Shown here piece after piece: positions 26,501 through 34,668 of a DNA stretch of 41,990 nt. The stretch comes from Bdellovibrionales bacterium (lineage in GTDB: Bacteria > Bdellovibrionota > UBA1018 > CAIMNF01), in assembly GCA_947372355.1 (NCBI GenBank), contig CANBTI010000016.1, positions 1 through 41,990 of the forward strand, in the 5' to 3' direction. The notes below the pieces were generated by a model that did not search any database, was not told the DNA's origin, and saw only the letters and a list, made by a program, of their open reading frames with translations. Position 1 is the stretch's first letter; every line of letters starts with the position of its first letter. The translations under genes and the position numbers were made by a program.

Positions 26501-27565
26501 ATGAAACTTAAACCAGGACTCGTATACGGAACCGCACTTCAAGAACTTTATCAATACGCAAAAGAATCTCAATTCGCGCTTCCAGCAGTGAATGTTGTTG
26601 GAACGAATTCGATCAATGGAGTACTTGAAACCGCCAAGGCCATGAACTCACCCGTGATCATCCAATTTTCAAACGGTGGTGGACAATTTTATGCCGGAAA
26701 AAGTTTAAAACTTGCCAACGATCAAGCGGCTGTTCTCGGATCCGTGAGTGGCGCACAACACATTCAACTCATGGCTGAACACTACGGAGTTCCTGTGGTG
26801 ATTCACACCGACCATGCTGCAAAAAAATTACTCCCTTGGATTGATGGCATGATCAGCATGAGTGAGTCGTATTATAAAACGAATAAAAAACCGATCTTTT
26901 CTTCTCACATGCTCGATCTATCAGAGGAGCCACTTTCAGAAAATATCGAAATTTCATCCAAATACTTTAAACGCATGCAAGGAATAGAAACCGCGATTGA
27001 AATTGAATTGGGTGTTACGGGTGGAGAAGAAGATGGTGTAGACAACACTCATATCGATAACTCGAAACTATACACACAGCCTGAAGACGTAGCTTACTCC
27101 TACACTCACCTTAAAGAAGTAGGAAATTCCTTCACCGTTGCAGCTTCATTTGGAAATGTGCACGGTGTTTACAAGCCAGGAAATGTTCATTTAAGCCCAG
27201 TCATTTTAAAAAACTCTCAAGAATATATTCAAAAGAAATTTAACACTGGTGCTAAGCCTGTAAATTTTGTTTTCCACGGAGGATCTGGATCAACTCAAGC
27301 TGAAATTCGTGAAGCAATTAGTTACGGCGTCATCAAGATGAACATTGATACCGATATGCAATGGGCATTTTGGGAAGGCATCAAAAATTATTACTTAGAA
27401 AAAAGTGCTTATCTTCAATCTCAACTAGGCAACCCAGAGGGTTCAGATTCACCTAACAAAAAATATTATGACCCTAGAGTTTGGTTGCGCAAAGGTGAAG
27501 AAACTTTTGTGAAACGTTTGAAATCTGCTTTTGAAGATTTAAATAACATCAATCGAAACGGATAA
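26501..27565 (+). CDS. fbaA: Class II fructose-bisphosphate aldolase
   Basis: The 354-residue zinc enzyme cleaves fructose-1,6-bisphosphate in glycolysis and forms it in gluconeogenesis. It aligns along its whole length with E. coli FbaA (class IIA). Landmarks are FALPAVNVVGT at the N-terminus, the zinc-binding HTDHAAKKLLPW segment, GVTGGEEDGVDN, the FGNVHGVYKPGN strand, FHGGSGS, and NKKYYDPRVWLR near the end. No Shine-Dalgarno sequence precedes the ATG. It is monocistronic and ends at a strong terminator. Confidence 0.97.
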   Translation: MKLKPGLVYGTALQELYQYAKESQFALPAVNVVGTNSINGVLETAKAMNSPVIIQFSNGGGQFYAGKSLKLANDQAAVLGSVSGAQHIQLMAEHYGVPVVIHTDHAAKKLLPWIDGMISMSESYYKTNKKPIFSSHMLDLSEEPLSENIEISSKYFKRMQGIETAIEIELGVTGGEEDGVDNTHIDNSKLYTQPEDVAYSYTHLKEVGNSFTVAASFGNVHGVYKPGNVHLSPVILKNSQEYIQKKFNTGAKPVNFVFHGGSGSTQAEIREAISYGVIKMNIDTDMQWAFWEGIKNYYLEKSAYLQSQLGNPEGSDSPNKKYYDPRVWLRKGEETFVKRLKSAFEDLNNINRNG

Positions 27566-27582
27566 TTTTTTAAATTTAAAAT

Positions 27583-27618
27583 AAAAAAGGCGTTCACTTT
27601 CGTGAACGCCTTTTTTTT
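27583..27618. terminator. Bidirectional rho-independent terminator
   Basis: A perfect 9-bp stem GGCGTTCAC/GTGAACGCC (27589-27597 and 27602-27610) with a TTTC loop is flanked by six A on the left and eight T on the right. It can end fbaA (+) and the converging lipoprotein operon (-), whose stop is at 27622. Confidence 0.95.
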
Positions 27619-27621
27619 CGC

Positions 27622-29481
27622 TTATTTTAAACTGTATGGATCATCTTCTTCAACACCGATCGTGAGTTGTAGCTCTTCGGATTTAAAGAAAACTCTCTCT
27701 ACTGGTATTTCTGAAACTGTGCCACTCCAGTTTCGAACATATTTACCATCCAGATAATTAACAGGACCAAACAACTTTGCATTCACAACAGAGAGTGATG
27801 CTCTAGAATTGATGGTTTTGAATGGAGCACATCCATTACTGTCATCAACTAAAACGCTCAATGAATCACCGTTATTAATCGTCTTAAACAAATACAATGG
27901 ACATGCAATTGTTTTAACTGATGTAGAACTTTCATCAATCCCTTTAAAAACCAGCTGCAAATCTTCTAAAGTTTGCATACCAGGATTACCATTTACTTCC
28001 GAAGAAACGACATTATTGTAATATGTTGTTTCTATCCAGTCATTACCAGCACCCGCTGCACATGAATTGCATATTGTTGCGCCAGTTCCGCCTGAAGGAA
28101 TATGCCATAAACTGTTACATTGATTTACGGTGAGTCCTGCTGCATGCAGGTAAGTAATTGCACATTTAGGGTGATCCACATGTTCTTCTACTTTATCTGA
28201 TTTTAATTTTGTGCGAATTAAAACCTCTGGCTTAATATTTACCCAGGTGCCTTTACTGAGTGAGAGTCCTGTTGGAAAATAATTTGCATCGGTTACCACT
28301 CTTCCACAATCCTCTACACAAGCTGCATCCTTACCCAATGTGACTGAAGCTTGAAATGAGCTTTTTAGTTTGGTAGAGGTAATATAACTATATCCAAACA
28401 TCTGATTTGATTCATACTCGTAGCTAAAATCCATCTGATCATTTTGAGATATTTTCGACTGATTAAATTGTAAACAAACTATTTTTTCACACTTAATCTC
28501 TTCAGGATTTTTTGGATTCGGAATGAGTGGAATAAAAAATTCATTTGTTATTTTTTCAATCAAACTTTTTAAGTTTTCTTTTGGATCTCCTTGAATTCTA
28601 ACGTTCATCATTTGATTTTGAGCCACACTCGTAATCGCTGTTTTTGCATCAACATCAACAAACCAATTAGTTTTTAAGCTTGCTTTTAATTCATCAAAGA
28701 TTTTTTGACGAGCGAACTTAACATTTGCCTTTACCAATGGTTTTGCAGATTTTGTTTCATATACAGCTCCAACATCGATCATCCCATTTGGCAGTTGTTG
28801 ATAAAGAAAGTCTCTTGCATCTTTAGAATTCAAAGTTACAGAAACGGTAAATGGAGTAAACTCACAAACATTTCCATTTAAAAATCTACTCGGTGTTACA
28901 TCATACTCTCGTCCTGCGTAGTTGATGGTGATTTGCTTTGGACAACCTGATAAGGCTCCAATTTTATTTTCATTAATTCCATGAGTACGAAGTAAAACAG
29001 ATTTTAAACCCTCTTGATCATGCACCTGAAATGAATTTGGAACATCAATATCATTGATTGCTTTTGAATCCTTAAATTTTTTCAGCATCCCATCTACAAA
29101 GGTAATATTGAATGAGATAGTAATATTACCATTTTGATTTTTCCGTACAACAACTTGTCCGCCCTGCTGAGTTCCATATGCAAATAAATTAGGAGCAATG
29201 AATGCAGCATTTTTATTTGACTCTTCAGTTTGATCATTATTATAAAAAACATGTGCATTATATTTTGAGTCTATTGGCAATTCCACTAGATTAGTACGAT
29301 CAGTAGGCTCTCCTTGTGCTTTTTTTATTCTTGAACCATCGACTAGTTTGTATCGTGTTAATGCACCATCTTCGTTTTGATCGACTGTTTTTTGCAAATC
29401 ATTTGAAGTAGAACTTTTCGAGCATGCAAACATTGCTGTTGTTGCCATCATCATCGTCGTTATCTTTATTAATTTTTTCAT
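27622..29481 (-). CDS. Cysteine-rich lipoprotein of unknown function
   Basis: The 619-residue product carries a lipoprotein signal with C20 in the lipobox MFAC. The mature chain has about a dozen more Cys, several in close pairs (KCEKIVC, CVEDC, CNSC), which suggests disulfides outside the cytoplasm. I recognise no domain. A short internal duplication is visible: FKTINNGDSLSV (532-543) and FKTINSRASLSV (554-565). A GAGG ribosome binding site precedes the ATG. It lies 16 bp after a 39-codon membrane microprotein gene and ends at the shared terminator. Bound to the outer membrane, it may be a surface structural or binding protein, but nothing shows which. Confidence 0.8.
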   Translation of the reverse strand: MKKLIKITTMMMATTAMFACSKSSTSNDLQKTVDQNEDGALTRYKLVDGSRIKKAQGEPTDRTNLVELPIDSKYNAHVFYNNDQTEESNKNAAFIAPNLFAYGTQQGGQVVVRKNQNGNITISFNITFVDGMLKKFKDSKAINDIDVPNSFQVHDQEGLKSVLLRTHGINENKIGALSGCPKQITINYAGREYDVTPSRFLNGNVCEFTPFTVSVTLNSKDARDFLYQQLPNGMIDVGAVYETKSAKPLVKANVKFARQKIFDELKASLKTNWFVDVDAKTAITSVAQNQMMNVRIQGDPKENLKSLIEKITNEFFIPLIPNPKNPEEIKCEKIVCLQFNQSKISQNDQMDFSYEYESNQMFGYSYITSTKLKSSFQASVTLGKDAACVEDCGRVVTDANYFPTGLSLSKGTWVNIKPEVLIRTKLKSDKVEEHVDHPKCAITYLHAAGLTVNQCNSLWHIPSGGTGATICNSCAAGAGNDWIETTYYNNVVSSEVNGNPGMQTLEDLQLVFKGIDESSTSVKTIACPLYLFKTINNGDSLSVLVDDSNGCAPFKTINSRASLSVVNAKLFGPVNYLDGKYVRNWSGTVSEIPVERVFFKSEELQLTIGVEEDDPYSLK

Positions 29482-29497
29482 TTTATTCCTCTATTCT

Positions 29498-29617
29498 TTA
29501 AATCGATATGACCAGAGTGACGACAATCAAACTCATGATATAAAAACTTGCTAATGGAAGGCTTTGAATCAGATCTGGCTGAACCTTCCGTACTTGTACC
29601 CAATTTTTGCTATTCAT
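29498..29617 (-). CDS. Small membrane protein (39 residues), unannotated-size gene
   Basis: An ATG at 29617 is preceded by AAGGAG with 6 nt spacing, the best ribosome binding site in this part of the window. The frame runs 39 codons to a TAA at 29500-29498. The product has a charged/amphipathic start (MNSKNWVQVRKVQPDL) and a hydrophobic C-terminal helix (about residues 20-39: LPLASFYIMSLIVVTLVISI). It is therefore a predicted single-span membrane microprotein. It sits 16 bp upstream of the Cys-rich lipoprotein gene in the same direction, so the two are probably co-transcribed. No known family is recognised. Confidence 0.6.
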   Translation of the reverse strand: MNSKNWVQVRKVQPDLIQSLPLASFYIMSLIVVTLVISI

Positions 29618-29765
29618 TTTTTACTCCTTATTTATGTTTTCTTCAGATCACCTGTGCGATTCCCGTACCAGGGTTTAAATGAGATATAACTTAGTACAAG
29701 GCTAGATTGAGGTTTCAGATGAGGGTAAAAAACAACAGTTTGAAATGATGTTGTAGATTAAAGTT
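29618..29765. other. Intergenic leader region, nothing further recognised
   Basis: The spacer between the peptidase terminator and the microprotein must hold the promoter of the microprotein-lipoprotein unit. I see a TATATC-like hexamer near 29684 on the minus strand but no matching -35. No RNA structure I can name is present. Confidence 0.3.
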
Positions 29766-29799
29766 AAAAAAAATCCCCAGAAGAATATCTTCTGGGGAT
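29766..29799 (-). terminator. Rho-independent terminator of the sucC-to-peptidase run
   Basis: On the minus strand a 12-bp stem (29799-29788 with 29784-29773, arms ATCCCCAGAAGA/TCTTCTGGGGAT, 3-nt loop) is followed by seven T (29772-29766). A weaker hairpin, CTAGCT/AGCTAG followed by C and six T, overlaps the peptidase stop codon (29862-29837) and may act in tandem. Confidence 0.9.
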
Positions 29800-29858
29800 C
29801 GATGAATATGAATCGGCAAATATCAGTCATTTACCCAAAAAAGCTAGCTAGATGTAAG

Positions 29859-32165
29859 CTAGTTTTTAATTTGTACGTAAAAACGTTTTTTTGCTCTTGG
29901 GTGATCCGTCTCTCCCTGATTGAGGATCTGAACGTAAGCGTAATCCACACAAGTTCCATCCTGACGATTTACGAAATCACAAGTTCCAGTGACATCAAGT
30001 GGAATGTGAAGTGTATCGGCTTCAGAATTCAAAGTGAAAATCTTAGGTCCGTTTTCTTTTCCTACCCAATGAACAGCACCCTGAAGTGCACCTTTTGCAA
30101 ACTCTACTTTTACTGTGAGTGGATAGTTGAACACATACTCTTTAGAACTCTTCAAATTTACGGAAAGACTAAAATGAGCAGTTCCATCTTTTGGAAGTTT
30201 CACTGGAATCGCATTTCCACGTGAGCCTTCAGAACCAGCCACTACTTCTTTTCCCGTAGCATCGTTCACAAGTGTGAGGCTAGCCACCGGAGAACCATCT
30301 AAATGAAAGTTGCGACCATTGATTGCTGCCAACATCATTGGAGCCAATTCACCTGGAGCACGAACACCAGGGCGACCTAGATGATCTGCAAATAAAATAT
30401 GATTAAACCATTCTTGAGCAGTGAGAGCAGGATGATCACGGCATAATCTCATTGCTTCTAAAATCACGTCAGCAACCTTATGGAGTCCTACTTGGCCTTC
30501 TTTTGCCATTGCAGCCATCATGAAATCGTTCATCGCTCCACCATAAGCTTCACCATCATCATGAACTTCATTGGTTAAAAAGAAGCCTGTTTGATTGATG
30601 ATTCGGAAATCCGTAGATCCCGGAAATGGAACACTATTGGTTACCGATTGAACAATGATCTGTGCAACAAAATCTGCCATTCCTTCACTTAAACCACCGG
30701 TATCCGCAAGCTTGATATTATCCCCCATCAAGCGATCCATAATTCCGTGTCCTAATTCGTGCCAAATCGTGCTGTTATCGCGGGCCATGTTCGCTTGCTT
30801 ATCAGAGTAAGTGGTGAAGTTAATGGTATCATCGGTGTAAAATGCATTATCGCGATATTCAACATCTGGATTGAATAAAAAAGCATTAAACGGACGAGTC
30901 GATAAATCCGGATCTGTTAATCCGCGTAAATGTAACTCTTCCATCAAGGTATTGATCGCGTAATAAACTTGAATTTCATCAAATCCATCGTTGATGTATT
31001 GAGTTGGATCATGATTAGGAAGACGTTGAGCTGGACGAGTGAGTAACTCGGCAGCACTCGTGAGTGGTTTTCCATAAAAAGCATTACCTGGAATCATTTC
31101 ATAGACTTCTTTGCCATTTACTTGTGATGCAATCCAGTTTGGAAAAAAAGCAGAAGAAGGTTTTGCTGCAAAGTTAATTCCTTTGAAAGTAGTAAATGCA
31201 TCTGGATGAATATTGATCGTGGCATATTCACCTTGAAGCATTAAGCCTGTGGAATAATCATTTGGAATTTGGATGAGTCCTCTTCTAATTTGTGCGGCTT
31301 GATCTTTCAAATAGCTCATTGACCAAAAACCTTGAGCACGACCATCAATCGTTCCACCCAAAACTGGAGAGTATTGAGAATCAAAATATTTTTGGGTTTT
31401 CATTAAAGCGTAAATATCGCCTTTGATTTCCGGAATCGTTTTGAAAACATGAGTGAGTTTAGCCGGTACTCTTGGAAGAATAACACCAGTACCATCTACT
31501 TCCTCATAAATTGGATATACAAGTGCATCTAGCTCCATCGTACCAGGAGTCAGATCAGCTTGTGGAAACTCTTGGTAGGTGTGAGAAATTACTTTTCCAG
31601 TTACGTGAGAAATCATCACCTGGTGAATTCCATGCTTGCCTTTGATGGTTACGATACGAACCAAAGAGCCCTTCACAATGCGATCTTTCCAATCAAGCCC
31701 GCGAACTGAAGTATCTTGGTTTGATTTTTTTACCGCTAGATGTGCAAGCTTCATGGTTTGAGCTTCACTCAAGTTAAAACGATGAAATACTGCTAAACGT
31801 TCAGCACCAGGAGCTGCAATCAATGAAAGATCAAGACTGGCTTCCACTTGAACCGTTACATTAGATGAAAGATCAGACCAAATTCGGATCGACTTTCCGT
31901 CCACTGGAACACCACCGGATAATTGTTGGTAGATTTGATATTTAGTAAAAGCTAAATCGCGATGCTCTTGCAGTAGAAAATCATTTTCAGAAAAAGATTT
32001 TCCAGTTTTTTGATTGATCAATGCAATGACATGAGAAAAGTCTGAATTGTTATCTTCAGAAGATGTCCATCGAATCATGGGAGAATCTGCGGCTTGAGCC
32101 AGTGTGGTTCCTACTGATGAAATAATGAAGATTGATAAGAATAAGAAAGATTTAAAAAATGTCAT
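29859..32165 (-). CDS. Secreted zinc metallopeptidase, M4/M36 (thermolysin/fungalysin) type
   Basis: The 768-residue preproenzyme has a signal peptide (cleavage near LAQA/ADSP), then an FTP-like propeptide (about 35-120, with YQQLSGGVPVDGKSIRIW). The catalytic domain has zinc motif HELGH at 469-473 and the third ligand E494 in LSEGMADF. The 25-residue spacing from the first His is close to thermolysin (24); the GLSEGMADF wording is more fungalysin-like. A beta-rich C-terminal domain (about 600-768) may aid secretion or substrate binding. It probably degrades extracellular or prey protein. A strong GGAG ribosome binding site lies 5 nt before the ATG, directly against a hairpin. Confidence 0.88.
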   Translation of the reverse strand: MTFFKSFLFLSIFIISSVGTTLAQAADSPMIRWTSSEDNNSDFSHVIALINQKTGKSFSENDFLLQEHRDLAFTKYQIYQQLSGGVPVDGKSIRIWSDLSSNVTVQVEASLDLSLIAAPGAERLAVFHRFNLSEAQTMKLAHLAVKKSNQDTSVRGLDWKDRIVKGSLVRIVTIKGKHGIHQVMISHVTGKVISHTYQEFPQADLTPGTMELDALVYPIYEEVDGTGVILPRVPAKLTHVFKTIPEIKGDIYALMKTQKYFDSQYSPVLGGTIDGRAQGFWSMSYLKDQAAQIRRGLIQIPNDYSTGLMLQGEYATINIHPDAFTTFKGINFAAKPSSAFFPNWIASQVNGKEVYEMIPGNAFYGKPLTSAAELLTRPAQRLPNHDPTQYINDGFDEIQVYYAINTLMEELHLRGLTDPDLSTRPFNAFLFNPDVEYRDNAFYTDDTINFTTYSDKQANMARDNSTIWHELGHGIMDRLMGDNIKLADTGGLSEGMADFVAQIIVQSVTNSVPFPGSTDFRIINQTGFFLTNEVHDDGEAYGGAMNDFMMAAMAKEGQVGLHKVADVILEAMRLCRDHPALTAQEWFNHILFADHLGRPGVRAPGELAPMMLAAINGRNFHLDGSPVASLTLVNDATGKEVVAGSEGSRGNAIPVKLPKDGTAHFSLSVNLKSSKEYVFNYPLTVKVEFAKGALQGAVHWVGKENGPKIFTLNSEADTLHIPLDVTGTCDFVNRQDGTCVDYAYVQILNQGETDHPRAKKRFYVQIKN

Positions 32166-32170
32166 GTGAA

Positions 32171-32192
32171 CTCCCCCACCAAAATTGGTGGG
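32171..32192 (-). promoter_or_regulatory. Hairpin abutting the ribosome binding site of the zinc peptidase
   Basis: A perfect 8-bp inverted repeat CCCACCAA/TTGGTGGG (32192-32185 and 32182-32175 on the minus strand) ends immediately before the GGAG Shine-Dalgarno (32174-32171), which is 5 nt from the ATG. Such placement could modulate ribosome access or protect the mRNA 5' end. Confidence 0.5.
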
Positions 32193-32223
32193 AAATCTAT
32201 CTCATGCCAAGTTCGATGAGTAA

Positions 32224-32237
32224 ACTCACAAGTGAGT
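32224..32237. repeat. Short perfect inverted repeat ACTCAC-AA-GTGAGT
   Basis: The 14-bp palindrome lies between the M48 stop and the zinc-peptidase start. It could be an operator for the peptidase gene or a weak processing hairpin; it lacks a T tract. Confidence 0.3.
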
Positions 32238-32249
32238 GCGTGCGATGCG

Positions 32250-33059
32250 TCATTTTAGACTGCAATGAGGGCGTTTTCCCGCATTTTGAGCCGATTGATA
32301 CATTGGCCAAACCTCACTCATTCGAGAAGAGATGTTTTGGATGCGAGTTTGATCCGAAGGATGGGTAGACATCCATTCTGGAGGGGCTTTTCCAGAATTT
32401 GCAGCCGACATATTATTCCAAACTTCGATTGCTTGATGAGGATCAAACCCTGCTTGGGACATGAGTCTTAATCCAATGATATCGGCTTCACTTTCTTGAG
32501 TTCTTCCATAGGGAAGCAACACTCCATACTGAATTCCTAATCCTAAACCAGCCATCAATAATTGTTTTTTTGAGGGATCCATTTTTCCAGAAAATAAATC
32601 CGCAAGCACGATGCCCCCTTGGGCAATCATCGATTGAGAAACTCTTTCATTTCCATGTTGAGCAATCACATGCCCCACTTCATGTCCTAATACTGCGGCT
32701 AATTGTGCATCTGTTTTTAAAACAGGCAATATCCCAGTGTAAACTCCGATTTTTCCACCCGGCAATGCAAACGCATTTATTTGATCACTTTTGAAAACCA
32801 CGATTTCCCAACGATCGATACTTAATTGTCCTTTAGCTGCTTCAGTGATGGAACTTGCAACACAATTCACATAGGCATTGATTGCTGGATTTTTTTCAAT
32901 CGGAGTTTGTTTTTTTAATTCTTCAAACGATTGTGCACCCATTGCGTTCATTTGGGATTCCGGCATTCCCACCAATTGTCTGCGACCCAATGGCGATGTG
33001 GCACAAGAAATAAGTGTGAGAGTAAAACAAAGTGAGAAGATCGAGTTTAAAAAATTCAT
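32250..33059 (-). CDS. M48 family zinc metallopeptidase lipoprotein (LoiP/YcaL-like)
   Basis: The 269-residue protein has a lipobox LISC (C19). The M48 catalytic core carries HEVGH (126-130) and ESEAD (189-193), which supply the three zinc ligands. The segment NAFALPGGKIGVYTGIL (95-111) is diagnostic for this family. Lipid-anchored members such as LoiP and YcaL work in outer-membrane protein quality control in the periplasm. It is separated from the upstream secreted protein by 22 bp. Expression together with a second zinc peptidase downstream is plausible. Confidence 0.92.
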   Translation of the reverse strand: MNFLNSIFSLCFTLTLISCATSPLGRRQLVGMPESQMNAMGAQSFEELKKQTPIEKNPAINAYVNCVASSITEAAKGQLSIDRWEIVVFKSDQINAFALPGGKIGVYTGILPVLKTDAQLAAVLGHEVGHVIAQHGNERVSQSMIAQGGIVLADLFSGKMDPSKKQLLMAGLGLGIQYGVLLPYGRTQESEADIIGLRLMSQAGFDPHQAIEVWNNMSAANSGKAPPEWMSTHPSDQTRIQNISSRMSEVWPMYQSAQNAGKRPHCSLK

Positions 33060-33081
33060 ACACTGATCTTAACAAAAGTAG

Positions 33082-34164
33082 CTAATGATTCAACACTTTG
33101 ATGCCATTTGACTGAAGAAAGCTCCGCGTTGCTTGATCCATTCCTCCAGTAGCCAGATATTGAAGTTGAATCTGTTTTTCTAACCCTAGATAACGGAGTA
33201 TTTCTTTAGTTTCAAGAATTTGATCTTTATAGCTTTTTGAAAACGTTTCAATTCCCATGTGATTGATGGATCTTCGGCTTTTAGAAAAATCACTAAAATT
33301 TAAAAAGTGCTGATTGCGTTTCACTTCCAACCACGAAGTATCACTCGCTACATCAATTTCTTTTGATAAAATCCATTTTTCTACTGCTGATCGTTTAGTC
33401 TCACCCTTCACACGCATGAGTGGATTTTGAGAAATATAAGGAAATTGTTCTACATTAATTACGTTTGCATCCGTTGCGGCTTGATTGAGTGCTTTAGTTA
33501 AATTTTGTTTAATCAGAGGAGAATCAGTCAACTTTAAGGAAACTCGATCTACCTTGGGTAAACTAAGTGCAACTTGTAACTCGGCGGTAGAACCCAAAAT
33601 ATTATTATGAAATTCTTGCCAATATTCAATATACTTTCCTGTTGAATCACCTCTTGCCAGTTTATAGATTTGATGAACTTTTAAGGTTTGAGCTTTCACT
33701 GCATTCTCCCAACTTTGGGCATGAAGTGGATCTATCTTTTTTATTTTTATTAAAAACTCATCCATGGCGGAGCGATAAATTTGATAACGGGATTCATAAA
33801 AATTGAGATAGTCGTAACGATCTTTGATTCTCTTTTTTAAAACTTTTTCCGTTTGCTCTTTAAACTCATTCACTCCCATTTGCATTGAATCTGAATCTTC
33901 AAGAATATGAAGTGGTTCTATATTTTTTTCTGAAATTGAACCCACTTCTACATGAATCAGTTGATGAGGTTCTGGATGAATTAATTTTACGTAAGCTGGA
34001 GTTTGTAGACTTTCAACATTATTTTGATACCAAGTGGTACGATGGATGGGTTGGGAGTGAAACGCACCTTCCAAAACTTCATTAATATCGCAACTTGCCC
34101 AAACCTGTATTGAGGCAATGAATGGCGATGCTAAAAGCAAGATAGGGATTAAATAACGAACCAT
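33082..34164 (-). CDS. Secreted protein with candidate PD-(D/E)XK nuclease domain
   Basis: The 360-residue product has a signal peptide (about 1-23, cleavage before SCDIN). Residues 25-180 are mostly helical and unrecognised. The C-terminal part shows the spacing of a restriction-endonuclease fold: E195 in TAELQVALSLP, then KEIDVASDTSWLEVKR with D271 and E280-x-K282. A helix with Y312-x2-Q315 and a closing strand IQLQYLATGG complete it. This is my own motif reading, not a family match. An exported DNase could feed on or attack foreign DNA. No obvious immunity gene is adjacent, which argues against a cell-to-cell toxin. It sits between a phosphatase and the M48 peptidase in a long operon. Confidence 0.55.
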   Translation of the reverse strand: MVRYLIPILLLASPFIASIQVWASCDINEVLEGAFHSQPIHRTTWYQNNVESLQTPAYVKLIHPEPHQLIHVEVGSISEKNIEPLHILEDSDSMQMGVNEFKEQTEKVLKKRIKDRYDYLNFYESRYQIYRSAMDEFLIKIKKIDPLHAQSWENAVKAQTLKVHQIYKLARGDSTGKYIEYWQEFHNNILGSTAELQVALSLPKVDRVSLKLTDSPLIKQNLTKALNQAATDANVINVEQFPYISQNPLMRVKGETKRSAVEKWILSKEIDVASDTSWLEVKRNQHFLNFSDFSKSRRSINHMGIETFSKSYKDQILETKEILRYLGLEKQIQLQYLATGGMDQATRSFLQSNGIKVLNH

Positions 34165-34182
34165 CCCTTATTTTTCGGTATT

Positions 34183-34668
34183 TTAGCCTAAATTCTGAAC
34201 TAAATAACCGTAAATGCAATGCTGGAGCTGATCATATATCGCCTCGAAATGATTGATGTTTCCATAATATGGATCCATGACCTGCTGAGGAGCATCACTC
34301 CGTTGATCGAATTCAACAATCCGTTTCACTTTTTTTTCATGTTCTGGTTTTTTCGCCAAAGAAATGACGTCATCATAATTTGAATCATCCATGACTAAAA
34401 TATCATCAAAAATTTCAAAATCCTTACGCGTAAACTGCCTAGCTAAATGCGTGAGCTCAAACCCATTATTCACGGCAACTTTTCTAGAACGATGATCAGG
34501 TAATTCACCCATGTGTGCGCCAATCGTTCCGGCAGAATCCACTTCGAATCGATCTAATAAATTTTTATCTTTTAAAAGTTTGATCATCACACCTTCAGCC
34601 AAAGGAGACCTACAAATATTACCTAAGCAAACCATCAATACTTTTCTTTTTTGAAATGATTCTTTCAT
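34183..34668 (-). CDS. Low-molecular-weight protein tyrosine phosphatase
   Basis: The 161-residue enzyme has the catalytic P-loop C14-x5-R20-S (VCLGNICRSPLAEG) at the N-terminus and the general-acid aspartate in MDPYYG near residue 130. It could dephosphorylate protein tyrosines, often in exopolysaccharide control, or arginines as in YwlE; the specificity is not readable. Its ATG overlaps the murB stop by 4 bp, but no tyrosine kinase gene is nearby. Confidence 0.93.
   Translation of the reverse strand: MKESFQKRKVLMVCLGNICRSPLAEGVMIKLLKDKNLLDRFEVDSAGTIGAHMGELPDHRSRKVAVNNGFELTHLARQFTRKDFEIFDDILVMDDSNYDDVISLAKKPEHEKKVKRIVEFDQRSDAPQQVMDPYYGNINHFEAIYDQLQHCIYGYLVQNLG

Noticed and set aside
29802-30224. 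140-codon open frame on the plus strand antisense to the zinc peptidase
   Set aside because: It lies wholly over the terminator and the 3' part of a well-supported peptidase gene, has no ribosome binding site and gives a protein with no recognisable pattern.
32203-32237. Sigma-54 promoter for the zinc peptidase (TTGGCAT near 32212 on the minus strand)
   Set aside because: The GC of the -12 element is missing at the required spacing.
33082-34164. Reading the secreted PD-(D/E)XK candidate as a polymorphic toxin with immunity gene
   Set aside because: The flanking genes are a phosphatase and an M48 peptidase, with no small immunity-like gene and no toxin-delivery domain.
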